From positions 389,661 to 453,660 of the forward strand of contig NZ_LMUO01000006.1 in NCBI RefSeq assembly GCF_009765905.1: a stretch of 64,000 nt of DNA, read 5' to 3'. How positions within the stretch are numbered: the first letter of the stretch is position 1; the number at the start of each line of letters is the position of its first letter. A model generated the notes under the pieces. The model was not told where the DNA came from and searched no databases. It worked only from the letters and a program-made list of their open reading frames with translations. This DNA is from Mucilaginibacter sp. L196. GTDB taxonomy: Bacteria; Bacteroidota; Bacteroidia; Sphingobacteriales; Sphingobacteriaceae. The translations under genes were made by a program, and so were the position numbers. Shown here in pieces: positions 32,007 to 39,767 of the stretch.

Positions 32007-32046
32007 ATTATAGACTATTAAATCCATGGATTTAATAGTCTATAAT
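32007..32046. repeat. 40-bp perfect palindrome
   Basis: All 20 base pairs match around the central CCATGG (half-site ATTATAGACTATTAAATCCA). It is AT-rich, lacks a T tract of its own and lies between the terminator of the dioxygenase gene and the sulfotransferase gene, about 200 bases before the latter. Confidence 0.9.
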
Positions 32047-32244
32047 TGTAATGAAACAGTTACAAACCAATTTGTAATCAACACGTTACAAATCCGTTAG
32101 CATATATAATTTAGTTTTGGATCAATATGATCTTTTACAAACTTATTAGAATGAGATTAAACTTTTCTCATTTATTATAGTCAAAGAAATGTCATGCTGC
32201 CCCTAAGCCTGATAAAAATTTAATGTTTCATTTTAAAACCGATT

Positions 32245-33075
32245 ATGCAAAATAAAACTTTAATTATCGCGGGAATGCACCGTTCAGGCACATCGCTAAT
32301 TACACATTGGTTAAGCGAGTGCGGCTTACAGTTGGGCGAAAATTTTTTACCAGCCGGAGTTGGAAATGTAGACGGGCATTACGAAGATATTGAGTTTTTA
32401 AAACTACACGAAGAGATACTAAACGACAATCACCTGCCCCCAACCGGGCTTACTGATGAGCATAATATTGATGTATCGTTATATCACCGCGAAAAGTTAA
32501 AAAGCGTTATCAGGGTTAAAAACGCGCTTTACCCGCAGTGGGGTTGGAAAGACCCTCGTACCTGTCTATTCTTAGATACTTATAAAGAACTATTACCAGA
32601 TGCCCGCTACCTGATTGTGGTAAGGGATTACCAATCAGTAGTAAGTTCATTATTACAGCGTGATTTTGTATTTATTGAAAAGAAATACTTAGCGCGCGGC
32701 TATTTCGACAGGTTAGTATGGAATGTTCTCCGCAGAAAACGCAGGCTGAAAAAATTATACAATCAAAAGGCCGAAGATTATTTAAAGATCTGGATTGCCT
32801 ACAACGAAGAGATCCTGAAAAACATTAAAACGCTGCCTGAGTCTGCTTACGTAATGATCAATTATTCATTGCTAAATACTAAAGACGATCATATTTGCTC
32901 CTTCCTAAAAACCCACTGGCATCTGTCGCTGAAATACTCCCGGTTTAAAGATATATACAAAGACAAATTAATCAGCAAGCCTATAAATACCGATGCATTC
33001 ATACTTAATAAATCATTATTAAGCAAAGCCAATCAGCTGCAAACCAACTTGAATACATACATGGCCTTTTCCTGA
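32245..33075 (+). CDS. Sulfotransferase-family protein
   Basis: A 276-residue PAPS-dependent sulfotransferase-like protein. The 5'-phosphosulfate-binding loop is IIAGMHRSGTSLITHWL at residues 6-22, the catalytic/structural GWKDPRTC follows at about 94-101, and LIVVRDYQSVVSSLL carries the 3'-phosphate-binding Arg/Ser. This matches bacterial Sulfotransfer_3-type proteins that sulfate surface glycans or lipids. Its stop abuts the stop of the convergent HAD gene without a spacer. A link to the surface glycan loci downstream is possible but not shown. Confidence 0.85.
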   Translation: MQNKTLIIAGMHRSGTSLITHWLSECGLQLGENFLPAGVGNVDGHYEDIEFLKLHEEILNDNHLPPTGLTDEHNIDVSLYHREKLKSVIRVKNALYPQWGWKDPRTCLFLDTYKELLPDARYLIVVRDYQSVVSSLLQRDFVFIEKKYLARGYFDRLVWNVLRRKRRLKKLYNQKAEDYLKIWIAYNEEILKNIKTLPESAYVMINYSLLNTKDDHICSFLKTHWHLSLKYSRFKDIYKDKLISKPINTDAFILNKSLLSKANQLQTNLNTYMAFS

Positions 33076-33771
33076 TTACAGGAGGCCAATTAATTCTTTC
33101 AGGTTATTTATCTGCGCAGGCACATCATCAGGCTTAGGCAATTGCATTGGGTTAAAATAAATGGCATCCATACCAAAATTTAACGCTCCGCGGATGTCGG
33201 CCTCAATGCTATCGCCAATCATAATGCTTTCATCCTTTACAGCTCCGGCCAGGTTAAGGGCATGCTCAAATATGGCTTTGTTGGGTTTATTAATCCCAAC
33301 CGCTTCTGATATAATAATCTGGTCGAAATAATGACTGATATTGCTTCCGGCAATCTTTATTTCTGTCGATTCCTTAAACCCGTTCGAGATCAGGTGTATG
33401 GTATACTTTCTTTTCAAATAAGTCAACACCTCATGCGCATCCGGGAATAAATTAGTTTTGGTAGGGCATAATTTCACGTACTCATCCTCAAAACCAACCG
33501 GTATCAACTCCGGCTTAACACCCAGATCCAAAAATGTAGTCCTGAACCTTGCCTCACGTAAATAATCCTTGGTAATCTTACCCATATGGTACTGCGCCCA
33601 TAGGCTATGGTTGTTGCGGGTATACGTTTCAATAAAAGCATCAGCCGAGGTTAGCCCTATTTTATCCAGCCCATGTATCACATAAAGCTCCTGTAAAGTT
33701 TCCTCGGCATTTTTATCAAAATCCCAAATGGTATGGTCAAGGTCGAAGAAAATGTGGCGGTAGTGTTTCAT
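33076..33771 (-). CDS. HAD-family phosphatase, YjjG-like nucleotidase
   Basis: A 231-residue haloacid-dehalogenase superfamily phosphatase. Motif I is FFDLDHTIWDFD (the nucleophile Asp and the acid Asp), motif II LISNGF, and motif IV MIGDSIEADIRGA. The helical cap between motifs I and II matches YjjG-type house-cleaning nucleotidases that hydrolyse (non-canonical) pyrimidine monophosphates. It is convergent with the sulfotransferase gene and divergent from a small membrane protein gene. Confidence 0.9.
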   Translation of the reverse strand: MKHYRHIFFDLDHTIWDFDKNAEETLQELYVIHGLDKIGLTSADAFIETYTRNNHSLWAQYHMGKITKDYLREARFRTTFLDLGVKPELIPVGFEDEYVKLCPTKTNLFPDAHEVLTYLKRKYTIHLISNGFKESTEIKIAGSNISHYFDQIIISEAVGINKPNKAIFEHALNLAGAVKDESIMIGDSIEADIRGALNFGMDAIYFNPMQLPKPDDVPAQINNLKELIGLL

Positions 33772-33828
33772 TTTGAATTCTATATATTAGATCCCGATAC
33801 CATAATGTTAATACGGAATTGGGTAACC

Positions 33829-34145
33829 ATGCAAAGCTACAACTTGAAAATAAATTACATACGGTTATTAATATCATGTTCAACAATAGCTTCCGTAGCA
33901 ATTTTCGCCTTCTTTGTATACTTTGCCTATGAAGAAACCGGCACAGGGAACGAACTGCCTTTTTTACTTGCCGGATGGGTGCTACACTTAATCTTTTATC
34001 CTGCATATTTATTCACCGATATATATATCATTCTTTATCAAATCCGGGTGTATTCTTCGCTGGTGGTACTATAGGTACAATTTTAGATGGCTTATTGATT
34101 GAATTAATGATCGTTAAATATCAATCCTTCAAAAAAAACAAATAG
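33829..34145 (+). pseudogene. Small three-helix membrane protein gene, frameshifted at an (AT)5 run
   Basis: From ATG 33829 the frame encodes two membrane helices (LLISCSTIASVAIFAFFVYF; PFLLAGWVLHLIFYPAYLF), then meets (AT)5 at 34019-34028 and soon a stop at 34072-34074. In the frame shifted by one, translation continues without stop as GVFFAGGTIGTILDGLLIEL to TAG at 34143-34145, a third helix. Removing one AT unit would fuse all three helices into one protein of about 105 residues. It may be a pseudogene or a phase-variable gene. A start at 33805 is also possible. Confidence 0.65.
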
Positions 34146-34154
34146 TATGATAAT

Positions 34155-34390
34155 CTTCTTACCCTCTTTCCGTCGCAGACGAAGGAGGGTCGAACAGTAT
34201 AGCGCAGTCGGGGTGAGTCAACGGCGTTAACACATTGGCGCATCGACTCACCCGGTTTTCGCTCAGCCGCTCAACCTGTCCTCTCTTCTGCTTCGCAGGA
34301 AAGAGGGCAAAAACCCTTTTCTTACCCTCTTTCCGCCTCAGGCGAAGAGAGGGTCGACCAGCGAAGCGTAGTCGGGGTGAGTAACCTCTC
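34155..34390. repeat. Compound repeat with CCCTCTTTCCG modules
   Basis: Two direct copies of about 60 bases start TTACCCTCTTTCCG at 34158 and 34322 and both end in AGTCGGGGTGAGT. An inverted version (GACTCACCCGG ... GGAAAGAGGG) lies between them. It fills most of the space before uvrB. The next 150 bases hold only the uvrB promoter region. Confidence 0.85.
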
Positions 34391-34549
34391 CAATTTTTAA
34401 TTCCCCCTACTGACATACAGATGTCACTCCCCCTCATTTACTTTGCAAAAATCAAACGGAACATTACAAATCCGAAAGCGTTATCATAATGTAAACTAAC
34501 CACTGGTAACTGATTAACTAAGCACTATTTTGTACCTTTATAAAAGTCT

Positions 34550-36577
34550 ATGGATTTCAATTTAACGTCAGTATACAAACCCACCGGCGACCAGCCCGAA
34601 GCGATCCGGCAGTTGGTTGAAGGTGTGAATAATAATGAAACATTTCAAACGCTATTAGGTGTAACAGGCTCTGGTAAAACGTTTTCCATTGCCAACGTTA
34701 TACAGCAAACGCAGCGCCCTACGTTGATATTAAGTCACAACAAAACACTTGCCGCACAACTATACGGCGAATTCAAGCAGTTTTTCCCGGAGAACGCGGT
34801 AAACTACTTTGTTTCCTATTACGATTATTACCAGCCCGAGGCATTTATTCCCTCATCAAATACCTATATTGAAAAAGATTTACAGATAAACGAGGAGATT
34901 GAAAAGCTCCGTTTACGCACTACATCGGCCCTGATGTCGGGCAGGCGCGATGTAATCGTGGTATCGTCCATCTCCTGCATTTATGGTATGGGTAACCCCG
35001 AGGATTTTGCTAATTCGGTATTCAAATTCGCGGTGGGTACACGCATCAGCCGCAATGCTTTCCTGCACCGCATGGTGGAGATCTTATACTCCCGCACCAC
35101 AGCCGATTTTAAACGCGGAACTTTCCGGGTTAAAGGTGATGTAGTTGATATTTTCCCTGCTTATATGGACCACGCTTACCGTGTTTCTTTCTTTGGGGAT
35201 GATATTGAGGAATTAAGCACATTTGATGTAGGCACCGGCAAAACCATCGAAAAAATGACACACATGGTGGTTTATCCCGCCAACCTATACGTTGCCCCGC
35301 GCGAACGTTTCATCCAATCCATATGGGCGATACAGGAGGAACTGGAAACCCGCAAAAAACAATTTATTGACGACGGTCGTTTCTTAGAAGCAAAACGCTT
35401 GGAAGAAAGGGTTAATTACGATCTCGAAATGATACGAGAACTCGGTTATTGTTCTGGCATCGAAAACTATTCGCGCTTTTTTGACGGCCGCCAACCGGGT
35501 GCAAGGCCGTTCTGTTTGCTGGATTATTTCCCAAAGGATTACCTGATGGTGATTGACGAAAGCCACGTAACCATACCACAAGTTAGGGCCATGTATGGCG
35601 GTGATAGGTCGCGCAAAATATCATTGGTTGATTATGGCTTCCGTTTGCCTGCTGCCATGGATAACCGCCCACTAAACTTTCAGGAGTTTGAAAGTTTAGC
35701 GCCGCAAACTATTTATGTAAGCGCAACGCCGGGAGATTTCGAGTTGGAAAAATCAGGAGGTGTGGTGGTTGAACAGGTGATACGCCCAACGGGATTATTG
35801 GACCCGATGATCGAAGTCCGCCCGGCAATTAACCAGGTGGATGATTTGCTCGAAGAAGTAGATAAAACCGTTAAAATGGGCGATCGTGTGTTGGTCACCA
35901 CGCTCACCAAGCGCATGTCCGAAGAATTGGCCAAATACATGGACCGCCTCGGCATCAAATGTCGCTACATACACTCCGAAGTAAAAACGATGGAAAGAGT
36001 GGAGATATTAAGAGGCTTACGCCTTGGCGAGTTTGATGTTTTAATAGGCATCAACTTATTGCGCGAAGGCTTAGACTTACCCGAAGTATCATTAGTAGCT
36101 ATTTTAGATGCGGATAAGGAAGGCTTCCTGCGTTCGGAACGTGCATTGATACAAACCATAGGCCGTGCCGCCCGAAATGATCGTGGCCGGGTAATTATGT
36201 ATGCTGATAAGATCACTGATTCTATGCGGGTAACAATGGAAGAAACCGACCGTCGCCGCGATAAACAAATTGCTTACAATACTGAAAATGGCATTACACC
36301 AACAACCGTAGGCAAATCCCGCGAAGAAATTATTGAGCAAACATCTGTAATGGACTTTAAAGGTGGTGTGCAAAAAGCTTATATTGAGGATGAAATGATA
36401 ACCCTGGCGGCAGACCCTATTGTTCAATACATGACCAAAGCCGATATGAAAAAATCCGTAGAAAACACTAAAAAAGAAATGCTCGCGGCAGCCAAAAACA
36501 TGGATTTCCTGTTAGCCGCCAAATTGCGCGACGAAATGTTTGCACTTGAAAAAATGATGGAGGAAAAATTTAATTAA
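34550..36577 (+). CDS. uvrB: Excinuclease ABC subunit B
   Basis: A 675-residue UvrB, the damage-verifying helicase-like component of nucleotide excision repair, loaded by UvrA and followed by UvrC. Walker A GVTGSGKT (residues 37-44), the beta-hairpin SYYDYYQPEAFIP, the UvrA-interacting domain, motif V/VI region (IGINLLREGLDLPEVSLVAILDAD; QTIGRAARN) and the C-terminal UVR domain (NMDFLLAAKLRDEMFALEKMM) are all present. The length and order are normal. It stands alone. Confidence 0.98.
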   Translation: MDFNLTSVYKPTGDQPEAIRQLVEGVNNNETFQTLLGVTGSGKTFSIANVIQQTQRPTLILSHNKTLAAQLYGEFKQFFPENAVNYFVSYYDYYQPEAFIPSSNTYIEKDLQINEEIEKLRLRTTSALMSGRRDVIVVSSISCIYGMGNPEDFANSVFKFAVGTRISRNAFLHRMVEILYSRTTADFKRGTFRVKGDVVDIFPAYMDHAYRVSFFGDDIEELSTFDVGTGKTIEKMTHMVVYPANLYVAPRERFIQSIWAIQEELETRKKQFIDDGRFLEAKRLEERVNYDLEMIRELGYCSGIENYSRFFDGRQPGARPFCLLDYFPKDYLMVIDESHVTIPQVRAMYGGDRSRKISLVDYGFRLPAAMDNRPLNFQEFESLAPQTIYVSATPGDFELEKSGGVVVEQVIRPTGLLDPMIEVRPAINQVDDLLEEVDKTVKMGDRVLVTTLTKRMSEELAKYMDRLGIKCRYIHSEVKTMERVEILRGLRLGEFDVLIGINLLREGLDLPEVSLVAILDADKEGFLRSERALIQTIGRAARNDRGRVIMYADKITDSMRVTMEETDRRRDKQIAYNTENGITPTTVGKSREEIIEQTSVMDFKGGVQKAYIEDEMITLAADPIVQYMTKADMKKSVENTKKEMLAAAKNMDFLLAAKLRDEMFALEKMMEEKFN

Positions 36578-36613
36578 TGTGCAGATGTGCGAATATGCAG
36601 ATGTGCGGATGAA
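36575..36613. repeat. Short tandem-like repeat ATGTGCAGATGTGCG
   Basis: The words ATGTGCAGATGTGCG and ATATGCAGATGTGCGG alternate right after the uvrB stop. The same words occur at 37824-37855. Confidence 0.7.
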
Positions 36614-36655
36614 AGTTTTTTTTTAATAATATTACATTAACAGTTATTGCTTAAT

Positions 36656-37015
36656 ATGGATTATAACACAATTCAACTTATAATGGGTAGTTTATTGTTG
36701 ATTTTAAGTATAGTCATCATTAAATTCCCTCCATCTAAAATCAATTCATCTTATGGGTCTAGAACAAATCTATCAATGAGAAATATTGATACTTGGAAAG
36801 AAGGCAATCAAAAGTTTGCCCAATATTTATTTATTGGGAGCCTTATACTAATAGCGCAAAAAATCATTATAATAATTATTAATCCATCTAATAAAGCAGC
36901 ATTCACTATTCTTTTTATTATTTCATTATTACTAGTGCCAATATTATCATTGATTTTTACGAACGTCTATTTAAAAACCATTTTCGATTCGGAAGGCAAT
37001 AGAAAAAATAATTAA
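36656..37015 (+). CDS. SdpI-family membrane protein
   Basis: A 119-residue membrane protein with three hydrophobic segments. The loop INSSYGSRTNLSMRNIDTW is the signature of the SdpI C-terminal region (SYGYRT-x-SMKN-xxTW) found in the immunity protein to the SDP toxin and in related proteins of unknown role. The ATG at 36656 is preferred over the TTG three codons earlier. It is flanked on both sides by intergenic repeats. An immunity role is not implied, as no SDP toxin gene is near. Confidence 0.8.
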   Translation: MDYNTIQLIMGSLLLILSIVIIKFPPSKINSSYGSRTNLSMRNIDTWKEGNQKFAQYLFIGSLILIAQKIIIIIINPSNKAAFTILFIISLLLVPILSLIFTNVYLKTIFDSEGNRKNN

Positions 37016-37042
37016 TTCCGGTAAACACAAAGCCAAATCGTC

Positions 37043-37127
37043 ATTGTCTGAACCTGAATTTATTGAATTAAAGAATTTCCAGAATTCTAAAAATTCAACA
37101 AATTCCCAAAATTCGAGTTCAGACAAT
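37043..37127. repeat. Palindromic repeat with TTGTCTGAAC ends, copy 1
   Basis: ATTGTCTGAACC at the left and GTTCAGACAAT at the right with AATTTATTGAATT-like arms inside. It is itself placed in a broken REP sequence (CGTCATTG before it, GCTCGCAATGACA after it). Confidence 0.85.
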
Positions 37128-37175
37128 TTCGTCGCTCGCAATGACATGGTTTTTCAATTATGTTACCCGGGCTAA

Positions 37176-37460
37176 TTAATATGCTTTAGCACGAAAAATG
37201 AAGAATAGCGCTATCATGATTACAATGCTGAGCACATAAGCGATTATGCGAAAGCGGTTGTATTCCTCCCGATCCTTACGGATATTGAAAAAATTGTAAA
37301 TAGCAAGCAGCCCCATCGCCACCCAAAAAAAACTATTTACAGTTTTTCCGCTTGCAAAAAGTGAAACCGATACCGTAAATACCGTAAAATTTGCAATAAG
37401 AAGCAGTATAGATTGCGGCGTACCGTAATGCCTGCGTTTATAAAGCTCGGGCGGCAGCAT
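37176..37460 (-). CDS. Small polytopic membrane protein
   Basis: A 94-residue protein with three predicted membrane helices (residues about 15-35, 45-60 and 70-88) and a basic N-terminus. Not assigned to a family. It follows the DUF4834 gene by one base, so the two are co-transcribed. Confidence 0.65.
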   Translation of the reverse strand: MLPPELYKRRHYGTPQSILLLIANFTVFTVSVSLFASGKTVNSFFWVAMGLLAIYNFFNIRKDREEYNRFRIIAYVLSIVIMIALFFIFRAKAY

Positions 37461-37461
37461 G

Positions 37462-37716
37462 TTATTTTATCTCCTCGTAATCAATAAAATCACCTTCAGA
37501 ATCAGGGATCTTGCTTTTTGGAGTTTGTGGTATATAATCAACCTTTACGCCTTCGGGTTTTTTAGTGTTTGTATAATTTTGCTGATAGTTTTGTTGCTGT
37601 TGTTGCGCTTTATTCACAACTTTTTGAAAAAGCATAGGCAACAACATACGCACTACCACTCTGATCAGGTATAATACTGCGATTATAATTATCAGAAAGT
37701 CTAATAGTTCTCCCAT
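37462..37716 (-). CDS. DUF4834-family small membrane protein
   Basis: An 84-residue protein of the Bacteroidota-specific DUF4834 family: an N-terminal membrane helix (LLDFLIIIIAVLYLIRVVVR), a Gln-rich linker (QQQQQNYQQNY), and the conserved tail ending DSEGDFIDYEEIK. The role is unknown; membrane localisation is inferred. It leads a two-gene operon with the small polytopic protein. Confidence 0.8.
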   Translation of the reverse strand: MGELLDFLIIIIAVLYLIRVVVRMLLPMLFQKVVNKAQQQQQNYQQNYTNTKKPEGVKVDYIPQTPKSKIPDSEGDFIDYEEIK

Positions 37717-37823
37717 TGTATTAAGTTAAGCGTACAAATATAAGATTATAACGGTAAAATTGTTTTGTTATGATGTACGTTGTTTTTATGACAAACGATT
37801 GATATCTTTTGTTACAGATTATT

Positions 37824-37855
37824 TAATGTGCGAATATGCAAATGTGCAGATGAAG
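37824..37855. repeat. Short ATGTGC repeat, second locus
   Basis: AATGTGCGAATATGCAAATG and GTGCAGATGA repeat the words seen after uvrB at 36575, here next to another palindrome. Confidence 0.65.
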
Positions 37856-37930
37856 TTGTCTGAACTCGAGTTTTTAGAATTTATTGAATTCTGAAAATTC
37901 TTTAATTCAATAAATTCAGGTTCAGACAAT
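37856..37930. repeat. Palindromic repeat with TTGTCTGAAC ends, copy 2
   Basis: TTGTCTGAACTCGAG at the left, CAGGTTCAGACAAT at the right, with AGAATTTATTGAATT and AATTCAATAAATT arms. Inverted relative to the copy at 37043. Confidence 0.87.
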
Positions 37931-37977
37931 GACGATTCGTTTATAAAAACAACATCCAATCCTTTTTAAACAGCCTC

Positions 37978-38949
37978 TCAAATAGTTACCACCAACCGCT
38001 TTCCACCGGGAATATCCAGCTTCCACAGTTCAGCAATATCTTCCATCTTAACGGCAATGGTCTCTACTTTAAGTTTTCCCTCTACCGCCAATTGAAACAT
38101 TTCGGGGAGTATTTCTGATAATAGCAAACCAACCTGCTTTCTTGACCATGCGCCTAGCCCCGCCCCTGTTAACTGAAGATCAGCACTTCTCATATTAGCG
38201 GCAGATAACTGGATAATATCCCCGGTTATACTGCCGACAGACACATACCTTATCCTGTTAGTAAATGAACCATCGCCTTTTATACAACCCAATATCATTT
38301 CCGCGGTATGCCCCCACAAATAATCAATAATCACATCTATCGGTGTTTTCGTATGGATTGCTTTAAGCTGCGCGATAAATGCGTCATCACTTTGCCCTAC
38401 TGAAACAATCTCATCCGCGCCAAGCTCCAACAACTCATTAAGCGACTCCTGGTTTCTGCCTGTTACGATCACTTTTTTCGCGCCATAGTGTTTGGCAATT
38501 TGTACGGCAACCCTGCCGGTAAAACTGGTAGCGCCATTAACCAGCACCACATCTCCGGGCTGAATATCAGCTTTGAAATGCAAACCCATAGCTGCGCCAA
38601 TAACCGCATTCGGTAATGCTGCCGCGGTAACATCATCCAACGCGGCAGGTATTTTTACTATCCTATCTTTATGGATGATCGCCTTTTCGGCCAGCATACC
38701 TTCTACAGCCATGCCATACACTCTTGTACCATCTTCAAGCAGGCAAACACCATCGCCGCCCACTACCCTGCCGCTGCTTACTGGCGCATCGCTTGAATAG
38801 TGCTTACCGCTGGCGCGGCTTTTATCCAGATGCTTAATGGCAACTGCTTTTACCGTAACTACTATTTCATCATTATTTTGAGCTATTGGCTCAGGGAAAT
38901 CTACATATTGAGGCAATTCTCCTTTTTGATACATTACTGCTGCTTTCAT
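37978..38949 (-). CDS. Medium-chain NAD(P)H:quinone-type reductase
   Basis: A 323-residue MDR-superfamily protein without the zinc-binding Cys/His set, i.e. of the quinone oxidoreductase group. The NADPH-binding loop is VLVNGATSFTGRVAVQIAK (about residues 134-152), preceded by the entry ALPNAVIGAAMG. Typical reactions are NADPH-dependent reduction of quinones or enals. The gene is 71 bases downstream of a Crp-type regulator on the same strand and probably co-transcribed with or controlled by it. Confidence 0.88.
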   Translation of the reverse strand: MKAAVMYQKGELPQYVDFPEPIAQNNDEIVVTVKAVAIKHLDKSRASGKHYSSDAPVSSGRVVGGDGVCLLEDGTRVYGMAVEGMLAEKAIIHKDRIVKIPAALDDVTAAALPNAVIGAAMGLHFKADIQPGDVVLVNGATSFTGRVAVQIAKHYGAKKVIVTGRNQESLNELLELGADEIVSVGQSDDAFIAQLKAIHTKTPIDVIIDYLWGHTAEMILGCIKGDGSFTNRIRYVSVGSITGDIIQLSAANMRSADLQLTGAGLGAWSRKQVGLLLSEILPEMFQLAVEGKLKVETIAVKMEDIAELWKLDIPGGKRLVVTI

Positions 38950-39020
38950 TTGCTTTCTTTTTTGTTAAGACAAAATTAGATCAGCAAACAGCCCCCTAAC
39001 GATAACATATGTTATCAAGT

Positions 39021-39605
39021 TTAAAAATGTAATTTACCTTTTGCCAGTTTACTTTTTATACGGCTTAAATGCACGGTGCTAACCCCCAGGTATGAGGCAA
39101 TATAGCGCTGAGGCACCCGCTGCACTATGTGCGACCTATCGGTTAACAGTTTTTGATAGCGTTCTTCGGGCGTATCCCTGATAAAGGAAACAAACTCATT
39201 AATATAATGGGTTTGCCGCATTGACGACAATTGCATCATCATTTTCAAAAAATCGGGCTCATGGCTTAACTCATCCATCAATTGGATAACGTATTGTTTA
39301 GGTAATAGATAAACAACAGATGGTTCTATCGTTTCAATAGTGAACGCGCTCGGCGCATTATTGATGAAGCTCTCGAACGATGTAAGGCCTTCATTTTCAA
39401 AAAAGAACTGCACTGTTTTATCATTCCCATCATTATTAAAAAACAAGCGAACGCAACCCTTCTCAATAAAAATATATTGCCCGGAAACTTTTCCTTCTTC
39501 CAGTAAAACTGTTTTTGCCGGGAGTTCCAGTCGCTGCTGGTATTCCAGATATTTATCCCAGTAAGGATTTAACAGTGGAAATTTATCTCGGAAATGGAAA
39601 AGCAT
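39021..39605 (-). CDS. Crp/Fnr-family regulator
   Basis: A 194-residue regulator with an N-terminal cyclic-nucleotide-like domain (residues 15-115) and a C-terminal helix-turn-helix (QRYIASYLGVSTVHLSRIKSKLAK). It lacks the Cys residues of FNR and the Arg/Ser pair of CRP cannot be identified, so the ligand is unknown. This Bacteroidota-typical group is often paired with an oxidoreductase, as here with the MDR gene downstream. Confidence 0.9.
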   Translation of the reverse strand: MLFHFRDKFPLLNPYWDKYLEYQQRLELPAKTVLLEEGKVSGQYIFIEKGCVRLFFNNDGNDKTVQFFFENEGLTSFESFINNAPSAFTIETIEPSVVYLLPKQYVIQLMDELSHEPDFLKMMMQLSSMRQTHYINEFVSFIRDTPEERYQKLLTDRSHIVQRVPQRYIASYLGVSTVHLSRIKSKLAKGKLHF

Positions 39606-39701
39606 AAGCTGTGTAATTGATATGCTAAGATAGCTCCCGAACCAACCACAAATGATCTATTATTACAAAATATGTTAAAAACTTAACTTCCGCAGCTGGC
39701 T

Positions 39702-39742
39702 TTTATAATTCCTTTTCTCATTCAAATTTCTATTTTTGAAGA
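39702..39742 (+). promoter_or_regulatory. Duplicated promoter of the first YfhO gene
   Basis: A 41-base block with TATTTTTG (-7, 39731-39738), repeated with one mismatch at 42303-42343 before the second YfhO gene. Key words are TTATAATTCCTTTTCTC and TTCAAATTTCTATTTTTG. Confidence 0.82.
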
Positions 39743-39767
39743 TGCATGCTCATTTTAAAACCCCATT

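Noticed and set aside
34155..34437. Minus-strand frame of 92 codons in the compound repeat before uvrB
   Set aside because: It consists of the repeated CCCTCTTTCCG modules read in one frame, with Arg/Ser/Gly-rich content and no conservation.
36656..37015. SDP-type toxin-immunity pair
   Set aside because: Only the SdpI-like membrane protein is present; no SdpA, SdpB or SdpC homologue is visible next to it.
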